A stretch of 64,000 nucleotides of DNA from positions 434,001-498,000 of the forward strand of contig NZ_SMFM01000001.1 in assembly GCF_004349085.1 (NCBI RefSeq). Direction: 5' to 3'. Under the pieces are notes generated by a model. That model did no database searches and was not told the DNA's origin. It saw only the letters and a list, made by a program, of their open reading frames with translations. The translations under genes and the position numbers were made by a program. Of the stretch, positions 52,582-61,693 are shown piece by piece. Each line of letters begins with the position of its first letter. The first letter of the stretch is position 1. This DNA comes from Flavobacterium caseinilyticum. Lineage in GTDB: Bacteria; Bacteroidota; Bacteroidia; Flavobacteriales; Flavobacteriaceae.

Positions 52582-53982
52582 TTAATACACTTTTGTTACT
52601 GGGTTAAATTCAGCCCAACCATCAGTCCAGTCAGTAGTTCCAAAAGCACCTCTGTATGCAATTTTGGTAAAGAATGCATCTGCAAGTTTTGGGTTAGTAA
52701 ATGAGGCACCAGTTGTTAATGTACCAGTAGTTACTCTAAAATCAGGATTTGAAGCATAACCAGTACTAGTATTTGTACCAAAGAAAATATTAGTATTCAA
52801 ACCTAGAGTCAAATAAACGGCCGCTAAATCAGTGTTAACGATGGTTTCATTTGTTGTATTCCAAAGTGCCTCAACTGTTGTAGCTGTAGCAACCATTCCT
52901 GTACCAACAGAGAATGTAGTAGTTGGAGCAACCATGATGTTGTTTAGTAAAGCACCTGTTCCAGCAACATAATTATCAACTACTGATTGTTGATTCATAC
53001 GTAATCCTCTTGGCATACCTACAAAGGCAGAGTTAGCAATTGTTAATGCAGTTCTTCTTCTCAAATCTAAGGCGTGTTGGTAATTTCCATTTACAGATTG
53101 AGTATTGGTAATTCTTGGTCCAACTCCTGTAATGTTTGAGAAAACTCCAGTAGTAATCAATGTTGTTAGGTTATCATTAGGTCCATTATCTGTTTCAAAA
53201 ATATTGGATCCTGATTGATCGGCATAGCTACCGTAACGTACTGATACACCAAATTGAACTTTTCCTGTAAAACCGTAGTCAACATCGAAACAGTCGTCCC
53301 ACATCGCAAAAGCAACAAGGTATTTAGAATTTATAGATCCTCCAAACCACTCAAATCCATCGTCACCACCAAAAGATACTTGGCAATAATCCATTTGAGT
53401 TCCGCTACCTACACCACCAAGTGTGATAGAATTAGTTTCATTGTTTGGTGTCAATTCAATACCTGCAAATTCTACTCTTACATATTTTAAAATACCAGAA
53501 TTATCTGCATTATTTGTACCTCCAAAAATTACAGCTGGAGTGATTCCTTCAATTGCTGGGTCTGGTTGATTAACTGGTGCGTTACCTAAGATTACTAAAC
53601 CTCCCCAATCTCCTCTATCACGTGTTCCGGCAGCAAGCGCAGATGTAAATACAATAGGTGCGGTTGCAGTTCCTTCAGCTATTATTTTTCCGCCTCTGTC
53701 AATTACCAAAGTTCCCTTGGTTGCTTTATCACCATAAATTGTTGTGCCTGGCTCAATTGTCAGAACAGCGCCGCTTCTTACAAACACTTGACCTTTTATA
53801 AGGTATTTTTTGTCTTTTGTTAGCGTTCTGGTTGTAAGATCACCAGTTAATTCAACTGGTCCGCTAGGAGTAACTGTAGGTGGAGTAACATCTACTACAA
53901 TTGGATTGTCATCATTGCTACATGAATTTAATGTAATGACTGCCGATAGTAAACTAGCCATCAAAATAAGGTTTTTTTTCAT
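52582..53982 (-). CDS. Surface lipoprotein with predicted beta-helix, TonB-receptor partner
   Basis: A 466-residue lipoprotein: signal MKKNLILMASLLSAVITLNSC (Cys 21), then a Pro/Thr spacer and a long Gly/Asn-rich region with right-handed beta-helix character (GQVFVRSGAVLTIEPGTTIYGD, GDWGGLVILGNAPVN, GGDDGFEWFGGSINSKYLVAF). I know this type of protein as a frequent partner of a TonB-dependent receptor in Bacteroidota. It starts 32 bases after the receptor stop. Ligand unknown; the neighbouring phosphate genes suggest a role in obtaining phosphate-containing compounds. Confidence 0.75.
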   Translation of the reverse strand: MKKNLILMASLLSAVITLNSCSNDDNPIVVDVTPPTVTPSGPVELTGDLTTRTLTKDKKYLIKGQVFVRSGAVLTIEPGTTIYGDKATKGTLVIDRGGKIIAEGTATAPIVFTSALAAGTRDRGDWGGLVILGNAPVNQPDPAIEGITPAVIFGGTNNADNSGILKYVRVEFAGIELTPNNETNSITLGGVGSGTQMDYCQVSFGGDDGFEWFGGSINSKYLVAFAMWDDCFDVDYGFTGKVQFGVSVRYGSYADQSGSNIFETDNGPNDNLTTLITTGVFSNITGVGPRITNTQSVNGNYQHALDLRRRTALTIANSAFVGMPRGLRMNQQSVVDNYVAGTGALLNNIMVAPTTTFSVGTGMVATATTVEALWNTTNETIVNTDLAAVYLTLGLNTNIFFGTNTSTGYASNPDFRVTTGTLTTGASFTNPKLADAFFTKIAYRGAFGTTDWTDGWAEFNPVTKVY

Positions 53983-54014
53983 TGTGTTTGTTTTAATAAT
54001 TAATTTATAGTTGT

Positions 54015-56819
54015 TTAGAAGTTATGTGATATGTTAAGAGAAAACAGAGTTCCCCTTTTAAAAACGGATGTAGCGTTATCAATATTTTTGTTGATTTTTT
54101 CATCTCTGTTTGAATCTTCAAAAAATTGATACTTTGCATTTAGTAAATCTTGAATTCCAAATTTAAATGTAGTTTGCTTATATGTTTTTGCAATCGTTAA
54201 ATCTAAATTGTTTCTCGAAAGTTCATAGATTGTTGGGAAGTTTCTGTCACCAACAGAGAAGATTCGGTTTCCAAAACGGTTGTAGGTTAAGTTAGTTGAG
54301 AAACCCGTTTCATCAGCATACCCTAAAGCAACGTTTACAATATATGGTGATTGTCCTTGTAGCGCACGTACCTGCGCCTGAGAAGTAACTGAAGCACCTA
54401 AATCAACTTTTGATACGATATAAGATGCATTGACGTTTGCTGAAATTCGACCTAAATATAAATTATCGGTCATTTCTTTGAATGATTTTCTAATTTCTAA
54501 TTCTAATCCATAATTATACGCATTATCTGCGTTTGCATAGTTGAATTGAGGTTGCTCTGTTGTAATTTGGGTTACGTTTTCTATCGGTTGATCAAACCTT
54601 TTGTAAAAAGCACCTAAGCTTACTGTTTCTCCTTTAGTTGGGTAAAACTCGTACCTAAAATCAAGGTTGTCGATTTTTGCGGTTTTCAGTTGTGAATTAC
54701 CAACTCTTGCAGCTTCATTCTCATAGTCATAAAATAAGAAAGGAGCAATTTCTCTAAATTCAGGACGATTGACGGTTTTGCTATATGCCAGTCTAAGTAA
54801 AGATCTTTCGCTGATGTTGTATCCAATGTTAAGAGATGGTAATACAGATGTTACCGGATTTTTAATGTTTTCCGGTCCAAAATCCGTAACACTTTGTAAG
54901 GACAAAATGTTGTGTTCGATACGTAAACCACCGTTTATATCAAACTTTTTCAAAGGCAATTCGCCATAAATATATCCAGCTGTTAATAAATTGTCGGCAC
55001 TATAAGAGTCAATAGTACGCGTTCCTTCTCTCATTATCCAACCGTTAGTTGCATTCACATTATCTGAATTAAAGATTGTGGTTAGCGGAAGTTGTTTCAG
55101 CTCATTTACACGATCAATACCTAAATCAGGTAGGTAATAAGAAACATATCTGGAATCAAATTCTCTTTTTCTGTAGTCTACGTAATACCCCGTTTTTAGT
55201 TTAATGCTTCCTAATTCTTCATCGTTCTTAACTCTGTCAATAGTATGCGTATAATTAGCACCGTTATTTACGGAATATTCACTCAGTGTTCCAAAATATC
55301 TTCCTGTATCAAATAAATTAGTAGATGATGGATCTATCATTTCATAAGGAGCATCTGGATTAGAAGAATCTTTTATAGTTCTAAATCTTCTTAAATCTGG
55401 CTCAGATTCATACATGTAATTGTAACCTGTAACCCAGTCAATTTGATTTTTATCATTCAACTTGTGAATTCCCTCTAATTGACCTATGTATATGGAACGT
55501 GATTTGTACCCTAACAAATAATTTCTGAATAAATCATCACCTCTTTGCAGAAAATTGTTCCCATTTCGGATGATCGTTTCATTTTCACCTATTTGGTTTA
55601 AAAGGTTTTTAAATTTTAAAGTGTTATTGCTGTTTAACTTCAGAATCCAGTTAGAAAGGAATGTTATTCTTGATTCATTTTGGTACGTATCGTCTAAATA
55701 GTTCAACCAAAGCGGTGGTCTGCTTTCTCCTTCGTTAAGCGTTGTGTAACGCGTAAATTGTCTTTGATAGGTTTGAAAACTATTAGAATAATTTAGAGAG
55801 TTTAAGGACTGTAAACTCATGCCATTTTTGAATTTTTTGTTTCTTCCAAAAGCAAAGCCAACACTGTTATCCAAAAACGCAGTATTTTTAGTCGGATTAA
55901 AATTGTTTTGTAATTTAGTATTTGATGCAACCACACCTACTTGAGGATAGGTGTTAATTAGTGCTGCTGAAGGGAATGTACTTGGTAATGTTCTAAACTC
56001 ATAATCAAAACCTAGAAAGTCTGTTTTTGAGCCTTCACTTTGAAACTGATCTTTTAAAGAGGTGTCGACACGGTATCCAAATCCTAGAGTTGCTCTGTTA
56101 AAGTCAGTGATGTTTTCGGATGTGGTAATATTTATAATTCCTCCGGAAAAATCGCCAGGTTTATCAGCAGATCCGGTTTTGTAAATTACCATTTTGTCAA
56201 TAGCATTCGATGGAATTAAATCAAAAGCAAATGTTCTTTTATCAACCTCTGTACTTGGAGCTACAGAATTATTGATAAGTACATTGTTGTAGCGTTCACT
56301 TAACCCTCTAATCATTATAAACTTACCGTCTACAATAGTAACTCCTGGAACTCTTTGAATTGCCTGAGCAGCGTTATTGTCAGTTCCTTTAGAAATTTGT
56401 TCTGCAGAAATCGCACTAACTACTTGTTTAGCCTCTTTAATTTCTAACATAACGGCTGTTTCTGTATTCTTTTTCCTGGTGCTTTTTATCACAACATCTT
56501 GCAACGTAAAGCCAGCGGAGCCTAATACCTGATTAACTGTAACAGTTTCGTTTGCAATCACAGTTACTGGAACCTCTACTGATTCGTAACCTACAAAACT
56601 GAATTGTAAAATGTAATTACCAGCTGCCGCAGAGATTGAGTATTTTCCGTCAATATCAGTATTTGTTCCATTTGTTGTACCTTTAATAAGAACGTTCGCA
56701 AATGGCAATGATTGATTGTTAGCATTTTTATCTGTCAAGATTCCAGCTATTGTTCCTTTATTCTGTGAATAAGTAAAAGCAGTTATAAATAACGTTAAAA
56801 ATATTAATTTGAATTTCAT
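54015..56819 (-). CDS. TonB-dependent receptor
   Basis: A 934-residue outer-membrane receptor. Signal peptide (1-18), then a carboxypeptidase-like regulatory domain (about 22-105, GTIAGILTDKNANNQSLPFANVLIKG), a plug domain (about 120-240, IQRVPGVTIVDGKFIMIRGLSERYNNVLI) and a 22-strand barrel ending in FSLNISHNF with the terminal Phe. It imports a substrate too large for porins using TonB energy. Divergent from the PhoB-like regulator. Its upstream region holds 11-bp-period GTAAC repeats (56855-56892), so it may belong to the phosphate regulon. The partner lipoprotein follows. Confidence 0.92.
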   Translation of the reverse strand: MKFKLIFLTLFITAFTYSQNKGTIAGILTDKNANNQSLPFANVLIKGTTNGTNTDIDGKYSISAAAGNYILQFSFVGYESVEVPVTVIANETVTVNQVLGSAGFTLQDVVIKSTRKKNTETAVMLEIKEAKQVVSAISAEQISKGTDNNAAQAIQRVPGVTIVDGKFIMIRGLSERYNNVLINNSVAPSTEVDKRTFAFDLIPSNAIDKMVIYKTGSADKPGDFSGGIINITTSENITDFNRATLGFGYRVDTSLKDQFQSEGSKTDFLGFDYEFRTLPSTFPSAALINTYPQVGVVASNTKLQNNFNPTKNTAFLDNSVGFAFGRNKKFKNGMSLQSLNSLNYSNSFQTYQRQFTRYTTLNEGESRPPLWLNYLDDTYQNESRITFLSNWILKLNSNNTLKFKNLLNQIGENETIIRNGNNFLQRGDDLFRNYLLGYKSRSIYIGQLEGIHKLNDKNQIDWVTGYNYMYESEPDLRRFRTIKDSSNPDAPYEMIDPSSTNLFDTGRYFGTLSEYSVNNGANYTHTIDRVKNDEELGSIKLKTGYYVDYRKREFDSRYVSYYLPDLGIDRVNELKQLPLTTIFNSDNVNATNGWIMREGTRTIDSYSADNLLTAGYIYGELPLKKFDINGGLRIEHNILSLQSVTDFGPENIKNPVTSVLPSLNIGYNISERSLLRLAYSKTVNRPEFREIAPFLFYDYENEAARVGNSQLKTAKIDNLDFRYEFYPTKGETVSLGAFYKRFDQPIENVTQITTEQPQFNYANADNAYNYGLELEIRKSFKEMTDNLYLGRISANVNASYIVSKVDLGASVTSQAQVRALQGQSPYIVNVALGYADETGFSTNLTYNRFGNRIFSVGDRNFPTIYELSRNNLDLTIAKTYKQTTFKFGIQDLLNAKYQFFEDSNRDEKINKNIDNATSVFKRGTLFSLNISHNF

Positions 56820-56854
56820 TTGGTTTAATTTTTTTGCAAAGTAACGCCTGAAAT

Positions 56855-56892
56855 GTAAAATGTAAGTTACTGGCTTGTTACGGTTATGTTTT
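56855..56892. promoter_or_regulatory. 11-bp-period direct repeats, candidate PhoB-type binding site (TonB receptor)
   Basis: On the plus strand GTTAC occurs at 56866 and 56877, exactly 11 bp apart, with weaker matches one period before (GTAAA at 56855) and after (GTTTT at 56888). On the receptor's coding strand this is GTAAC-N6-GTAAC. OmpR/PhoB-type regulators bind direct repeats of this period, and such a regulator is encoded next door. Confidence 0.5.
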
Positions 56893-56995
56893 GTTTTAGG
56901 TGCTAAAACTTTCCCAATATTAAATTACGGTTAACAGCTTTTCAATACCCCTTTTATTATTACATTTACAATTCAAAAACAATTTTTGGCGCTTT

Positions 56996-57679
56996 ATGAA
57001 GAAAAAACACACCAAGATTCTATTAGTGGACGACGAACCGGATATCTTAGAAATTGTGGGGTACAACCTCTCTCAGGAAGGATATCAAATCTTTACGGCG
57101 GCCAACGGGAAAGAAGCTGTAGCTGTAGCTAAAAAGGAAATTCCAGACCTTATTATAATGGATGTTATGATGCCAGAAATGGACGGAATGGAGGCTTGTG
57201 AAAACATTCGTAAAATCCCAGAACTCAGCAGTGTCCTGATTGCTTTCTTGACAGCCAGAAGCGAAGATTACTCCCAAGTTGCAGGTCTTGATGCCGGTGC
57301 CGATGATTATATTACAAAACCCATAAAACCTAAATTATTAGTCAGCAAAGTAAAAGCCCTATTGCGCCGATTAAAAGAAAAAGAGCAAAACAGCGAGACA
57401 TTAAACGTAGGCGGAATCGAAATCAACCGCGAAGAATACAAAATTGTAAAAGATAATATCGAAATTGCATTACCCAGAAAAGAGTTTGAATTGTTTTATC
57501 TTTTAGCTTCAAAACCTGGGAAAGTCTTCAAGCGCGATGAAATTTTGGACAAAGTTTGGGGAAATGAAGTAGTGGTTGGCGGAAGAACAATTGACGTCCA
57601 CATCCGAAAATTACGGGAAAAAATTGGAGAGGATTTTTTCAAGACAATCAAAGGAGTTGGGTATAAGTTTGAGGTATAA
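56996..57679 (+). CDS. PhoB/OmpR-type response regulator
   Basis: A 227-residue response regulator. The receiver domain (about 5-120) has the acidic pocket LVDDEPDIL, the phospho-acceptor in LIIMDVMMPEMDGME (Asp near 55) and Lys in ITKPIKP. The winged-helix DNA-binding domain (about 135-227) contains ALPRKEFELFYLLASKPGKVF and TIDVHIRKLREKIG. The sensor kinase gene starts directly after its stop codon. Its place among PiT, porin and TonB receptor genes makes control of phosphate uptake the likely role. Confidence 0.93.
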   Translation: MKKKHTKILLVDDEPDILEIVGYNLSQEGYQIFTAANGKEAVAVAKKEIPDLIIMDVMMPEMDGMEACENIRKIPELSSVLIAFLTARSEDYSQVAGLDAGADDYITKPIKPKLLVSKVKALLRRLKEKEQNSETLNVGGIEINREEYKIVKDNIEIALPRKEFELFYLLASKPGKVFKRDEILDKVWGNEVVVGGRTIDVHIRKLREKIGEDFFKTIKGVGYKFEV

Positions 57680-58744
57680 ATGACAATAAATTTTAAAAAA
57701 ACATATCGTTTTGCCGTAAAGTCGGCTTTGTATATTACTCTTTTTTCTACAGGATTAGTTAGTTTTCTTACCTACTTGTTTTTTACTTTTTCGTATCAGT
57801 TTTCTCTTATTTTTGCCTTTTCAATTGCTACATTTTCATTTGTCGTAATTCAATATCGTGTGGAGCGTTTCATTTATAAGAAGGTAAAAAAAATATACGA
57901 TGACGTTTCTTTATTAGAATCAAGCACCTTTAGGAACCAACCCATAACTACTGATATGGCCACGCTTACTCGTGAAGTCAAAAAGTTTGCTACCGATAAA
58001 AAGCTAGAAATAGAAACTTTAAAAGTCCGTGAAGAATACCGGAGAGAATTTCTGGGCAATGTTTCTCACGAACTCAAAACACCTCTTTTCATGGTTCAGG
58101 GCTATCTGTCAACACTACTCGATGGAGCGATGAATGATAAAACGATTCGGAAAAAATACTTAGAGCGAGCCGAAAAAGGAGTGGAAAGACTCATCTATAT
58201 TGTTCAGGATTTGGACATGATATCCAAGTTAGAAATAGGTGACCTAAATTTAGAAATAGCGGAATTTGATATTGTTAAGCTTGTTCAAAATGTATTTGAT
58301 TTGCTCGAAATGAAAGCTTCCAAGAAGGACATTTTGTTAATGTTTGACATGAAATACAACAAGCCGATTATGGTTGTTGGTGATCAGGAAAAAATCCAGC
58401 AAGTGGTGATGAACTTGATTGTAAACTCCATTAAATACGGAAAGTTAAAAGGATCAACCGAAGTCAGTATTGAAGACTTAACAGATGAAAAAGTAATCGT
58501 TAGAGTAACCGATAACGGTGAAGGAATAGAAAAAAAGAACATTTCCAGACTTTTTGAGCGTTTTTACCGAGTGGATAAAAGCGGTGCAAGAACTGAGGGT
58601 GGTTCCGGCTTGGGATTATCAATTGTAAAACACATTATTGAAGCTCATAACGAGAAAATTTATATAGACAGTACATTTGGCGTCGGTTCTGAATTTTCTT
58701 TTACATTGGAAAAAGCTAAGTCAATTATATATAAACAGTTATAG
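57680..58744 (+). CDS. PhoR-like sensor histidine kinase
   Basis: A 354-residue membrane kinase. Two adjacent helices (about 12-36 and 38-56) have almost no periplasmic loop, so it probably senses through a partner or the membrane. The H-box is GNVSHELKTPLFMVQGY (His near 124), the N-box NLIVNSIKYG, and the G-boxes VTDNGEGIE and GGSGLGLSIVKH. There is no PAS domain. The lack of an outer sensor domain matches PhoR, which is controlled through phosphate transport components. It is coupled without gap to the response regulator gene. Confidence 0.9.
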   Translation: MTINFKKTYRFAVKSALYITLFSTGLVSFLTYLFFTFSYQFSLIFAFSIATFSFVVIQYRVERFIYKKVKKIYDDVSLLESSTFRNQPITTDMATLTREVKKFATDKKLEIETLKVREEYRREFLGNVSHELKTPLFMVQGYLSTLLDGAMNDKTIRKKYLERAEKGVERLIYIVQDLDMISKLEIGDLNLEIAEFDIVKLVQNVFDLLEMKASKKDILLMFDMKYNKPIMVVGDQEKIQQVVMNLIVNSIKYGKLKGSTEVSIEDLTDEKVIVRVTDNGEGIEKKNISRLFERFYRVDKSGARTEGGSGLGLSIVKHIIEAHNEKIYIDSTFGVGSEFSFTLEKAKSIIYKQL

Positions 58745-59085
58745 GATTACTTGGGTTTCGTTTCTGATTATTTATTAAGTATTGAGCTGGATTTAGATGT
58801 CATATTATAAATAAGTTCTTTAAGAGTTTTTATTCAGTGCAAATAGTAATAAAATGTAACTTTATAGTAGACAAATTATACTTGATTCGAGTTTTTGTAA
58901 TGCAATATGATATAGGATTAAAAATAATAATTTATTGGTCTTTTGGATTGATAGTTCATTACTCAAAAAGACATTGATATAAGTTTTGATGCATCATCGA
59001 CGAGGATCAAAAAAGTTGATATGGATTGTTTTTTAACATTAACAACTACTACGTAAAGTAGTGTAAATATTTTTTTTAAATAGGC
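58745..59085. other. Non-coding gap before the phosphate transporter
   Basis: 341 bases without a gene. It is AT-rich and has no strong terminator after the kinase gene. A weak GTAAT/GTAAC/GTAGA series near 58846-58875 (spacings 10 and 11) resembles the repeats at 56855 and 61623 but is not convincing alone. A short inverted repeat CTACTACGTAAAGTAG lies near 59046, some 25 bases before the transporter ATG. Confidence 0.4.
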
Positions 59086-61347
59086 ATGGAACAAATATAC
59101 ATAGTAATGCTCGTGGTGTTGGGTGTTTTGGCAATTATTGACCTAGTAGTTGGGGTTAGTAATGATGCTGTGAATTTCTTGAATTCAGCGATTGGTTCTA
59201 AGGCGGTCTCCTTTCGAACTATTATGATTGTTGCTAGCTTAGGTATTTTAGTCGGAGCTCTATTTTCTAGCGGAATGATGGAGATAGCGCGCAGCGGAAT
59301 ATTTATTCCGAGCATGTTCAGTTTTGATGATGTGATGATTATTTTTCTGGCTGTTATGATCTCAGATATCATATTATTAGATGTGTTCAATTCAATAGGA
59401 TTACCAACATCAACAACAGTATCTATTATTTTCGAACTCTTAGGAGCAGCGTTATGTTTAGCAATTTATAAAATTTACATTTCAGACAACAACTTTGCAA
59501 ATTTAGCGGATTATATAAATACGGAAAAAGCCTCTCAAATTGTATTTAGTATTCTTCTTTCCGTTGTTTTATCTTTTACCCTTGGAAGTTTTGTGCAGTA
59601 TATTTCACGGTTAATATTTACATTTCAATATGAAAAAAGAGTTGCTTACATAGGTGCAATCTTTGGTGGAATTGCAATAACAGCAATAACTTTTTTTATT
59701 TTAATTAAAGGTCTAAAAGGAGTGTCTTTTATTCAGGAAGAGACTCATGAATGGATAAAAGCGAATCAGACACTAATAATAGCAGTAAATTTTGTGTTTT
59801 TCACCTTGTTGTCGCAGGTTCTGATGACTTTTTTTAAAGTTAATATTCTCCGCCTAATTATAATTATTGGCACTTTTGCCTTGGCTCTAGCCTTTGCAGG
59901 GAATGATCTGGTAAACTTTATAGGGGTTCCAATTGCAGCCTATAATTCGTATAAAATATTTGACGGTTCAGGCGTTGCAGGGGATCAGTTTATGATGGGG
60001 GCTTTAGCAGATGAAAATATAGTAGCGCCATTTTATTTTTTATTACTTGCGGGTGTTGTAATGGTTATAACTTTATGGACCTCAAAAAAGGCAAAAAATG
60101 TTATTGAAACCGGTTTAAATTTATCTAGACAAGGTGATGGTGTTGAGCGATTTTCGCCCAATATGTTATCGCGATACATTGTGCGTTTTGGTGTTTTTAT
60201 GGGGCGCGGAGTAAATTATTTTTTGCCAAAATCAATCCAAATTAAAATTGATAAGCAATTTGAAAAAACAGAAATAAAAGGAAAAAAACGAAAGGACGAG
60301 CCTGCCTTTGATATGGTGCGTGCTGCTGTAAACCTGATGGTGGCCAGTATTTTAATTTCAATAGGAACTTCGTTGAAGCTGCCACTTTCCACAACCTATG
60401 TCACATTTATGGTGGCAATGGGTACTTCATTTGCGGATCGTGCTTGGGATCGAGAAAGTGCGGTGTATCGTATTGCAGGTGTTTTTAATGTCATTGGAGG
60501 ATGGTTTGTTACGGCAATTGTAGCATTTTTTTCGGCTTTTATTTTTGCATATTTCCTCAAAGTAGGGGAAGTGTATGCTTTTATTGGATTGCTCGTAGGT
60601 TTAGGGATTTTGCTATATCGTAGTTCGCGAAAACATAAGGAAATTGTAAAGATTCAGCAAGAACAATTGCTATTAAAAAGGGAGGATATTGTAACTATTA
60701 ATGAAGTAATAAGTGAATGTTCTATCCAAATATCCCGTGTGGTTAATGGTTCAAATGTGATTTACAGCGGTGTCATTGAAAATTTAGGTCTTCAGGATTT
60801 AGGACAGTTAAAAGAAAATAGAAAAGAACTTAGAAAACTGGAAAAAGAAGTTGACGAACTAAAGAGCAATGTGTATTATTTCATAAAGAATCTTGACGAA
60901 ACCTCCGCAGAAGGCAGTATGTTTTATGTAATGATTTTAGGGTACCTGCAAGATATGATCCAGTCTCTTGGTTTCATCACACAAAATAGCTACTCACATA
61001 TTAATAACAATCACAAACAGTTAAAGTTCAATCAAATCCGTGATTTAAAAAGTCTAGCAAATGAACTTGAAAAATTATTTGCAGATATTATTGTTATTTT
61101 CGAAGAAGGTTCCTTTGATAAAATTGATAGTATTTTAAAAGCTAAAATTGAAATTTTCGATAAAGTGTCGCTTTTAATCAAAAAGCAAATTGAGAGAATA
61201 AGAACGGTTGAAACTAGCCCGAAAAATAGCAAATTGTACTTTTCGCTGCTATTAGAAACGAATGATCTGATAAAGGCAGCAATGAATCTATTAGAGTTGT
61301 TCAAAGAATTCAATACTCATGCTAACATAAAAGGTAATAAATTTTAA
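59086..61347 (+). CDS. Inorganic phosphate transporter, PiT family, with PhoU-like tail
   Basis: A 753-residue protein. The first 500 residues are a PiT-type phosphate/cation symporter with the duplicated signature: VGVSNDAVNFLNSAIGSKA near the N-terminus and LAFAGNDLVNFIGVPIAAYNS in the second half, and LPTSTTVSIIFEL and LPLSTTYVTFMVAM as the inner repeats. From about 530 the protein is soluble and helical (KLEKEVDELKSNVYYFIKNLDE, FNQIRDLKSLANELEKLF), like a PhoU/DUF47 domain, which is usually a separate partner. This fusion may link uptake to the PhoR-like kinase nearby. Confidence 0.9.
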   Translation: MEQIYIVMLVVLGVLAIIDLVVGVSNDAVNFLNSAIGSKAVSFRTIMIVASLGILVGALFSSGMMEIARSGIFIPSMFSFDDVMIIFLAVMISDIILLDVFNSIGLPTSTTVSIIFELLGAALCLAIYKIYISDNNFANLADYINTEKASQIVFSILLSVVLSFTLGSFVQYISRLIFTFQYEKRVAYIGAIFGGIAITAITFFILIKGLKGVSFIQEETHEWIKANQTLIIAVNFVFFTLLSQVLMTFFKVNILRLIIIIGTFALALAFAGNDLVNFIGVPIAAYNSYKIFDGSGVAGDQFMMGALADENIVAPFYFLLLAGVVMVITLWTSKKAKNVIETGLNLSRQGDGVERFSPNMLSRYIVRFGVFMGRGVNYFLPKSIQIKIDKQFEKTEIKGKKRKDEPAFDMVRAAVNLMVASILISIGTSLKLPLSTTYVTFMVAMGTSFADRAWDRESAVYRIAGVFNVIGGWFVTAIVAFFSAFIFAYFLKVGEVYAFIGLLVGLGILLYRSSRKHKEIVKIQQEQLLLKREDIVTINEVISECSIQISRVVNGSNVIYSGVIENLGLQDLGQLKENRKELRKLEKEVDELKSNVYYFIKNLDETSAEGSMFYVMILGYLQDMIQSLGFITQNSYSHINNNHKQLKFNQIRDLKSLANELEKLFADIIVIFEEGSFDKIDSILKAKIEIFDKVSLLIKKQIERIRTVETSPKNSKLYFSLLLETNDLIKAAMNLLELFKEFNTHANIKGNKF

Positions 61348-61657
61348 TTTTCAAAAGTTATTTTCTTTCCAAATGGTTGGTAAAACTGGGGCTGTTTTGT
61401 AATTACCAAACTTTTTTTGGCGTACAAATATCTTGTATTTGTTTTGGGAAACTCAATATAAACAAACAAAAACAGAATTGATTTTACGGCGCTATGGCAT
61501 TACGAATTCTAAGTGATTGTAAATGTTGCATTTTTTGAGTGTAAAATATATGAGGAAAAAATTAGAATAAAAAACCTATTGCTATAGGCGTCAATAACAA
61601 TTTCTTAACATTGGCGTTTAACTTAACGATAGCGTAACGTTAAGTTAACATTGCGCT
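61348..61657. other. Non-coding gap with porin control region
   Basis: 310 bases between the transporter and the porin. The first part has no clear terminator or gene. The last 35 bases hold three 11-bp direct repeats described separately. Confidence 0.5.
61623..61655 (+). promoter_or_regulatory. Three 11-bp direct repeats, candidate PhoB-type box of the porin
   Basis: Units TTAACGATAGC, GTAACGTTAAG and TTAACATTGCG: TAAC recurs at 61624, 61635 and 61646, exactly every 11 bp. The array also contains an inverted repeat (AACTTAACG and CGTTAAGTT). It is followed by GACCTTTG (61660-61667), a possible -7 element. A box this close would put the transcription start near 61672. Confidence 0.55.
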
Positions 61658-61693
61658 GTGACCTTTGTTGTTTTTAACAAACAACATTTGATC

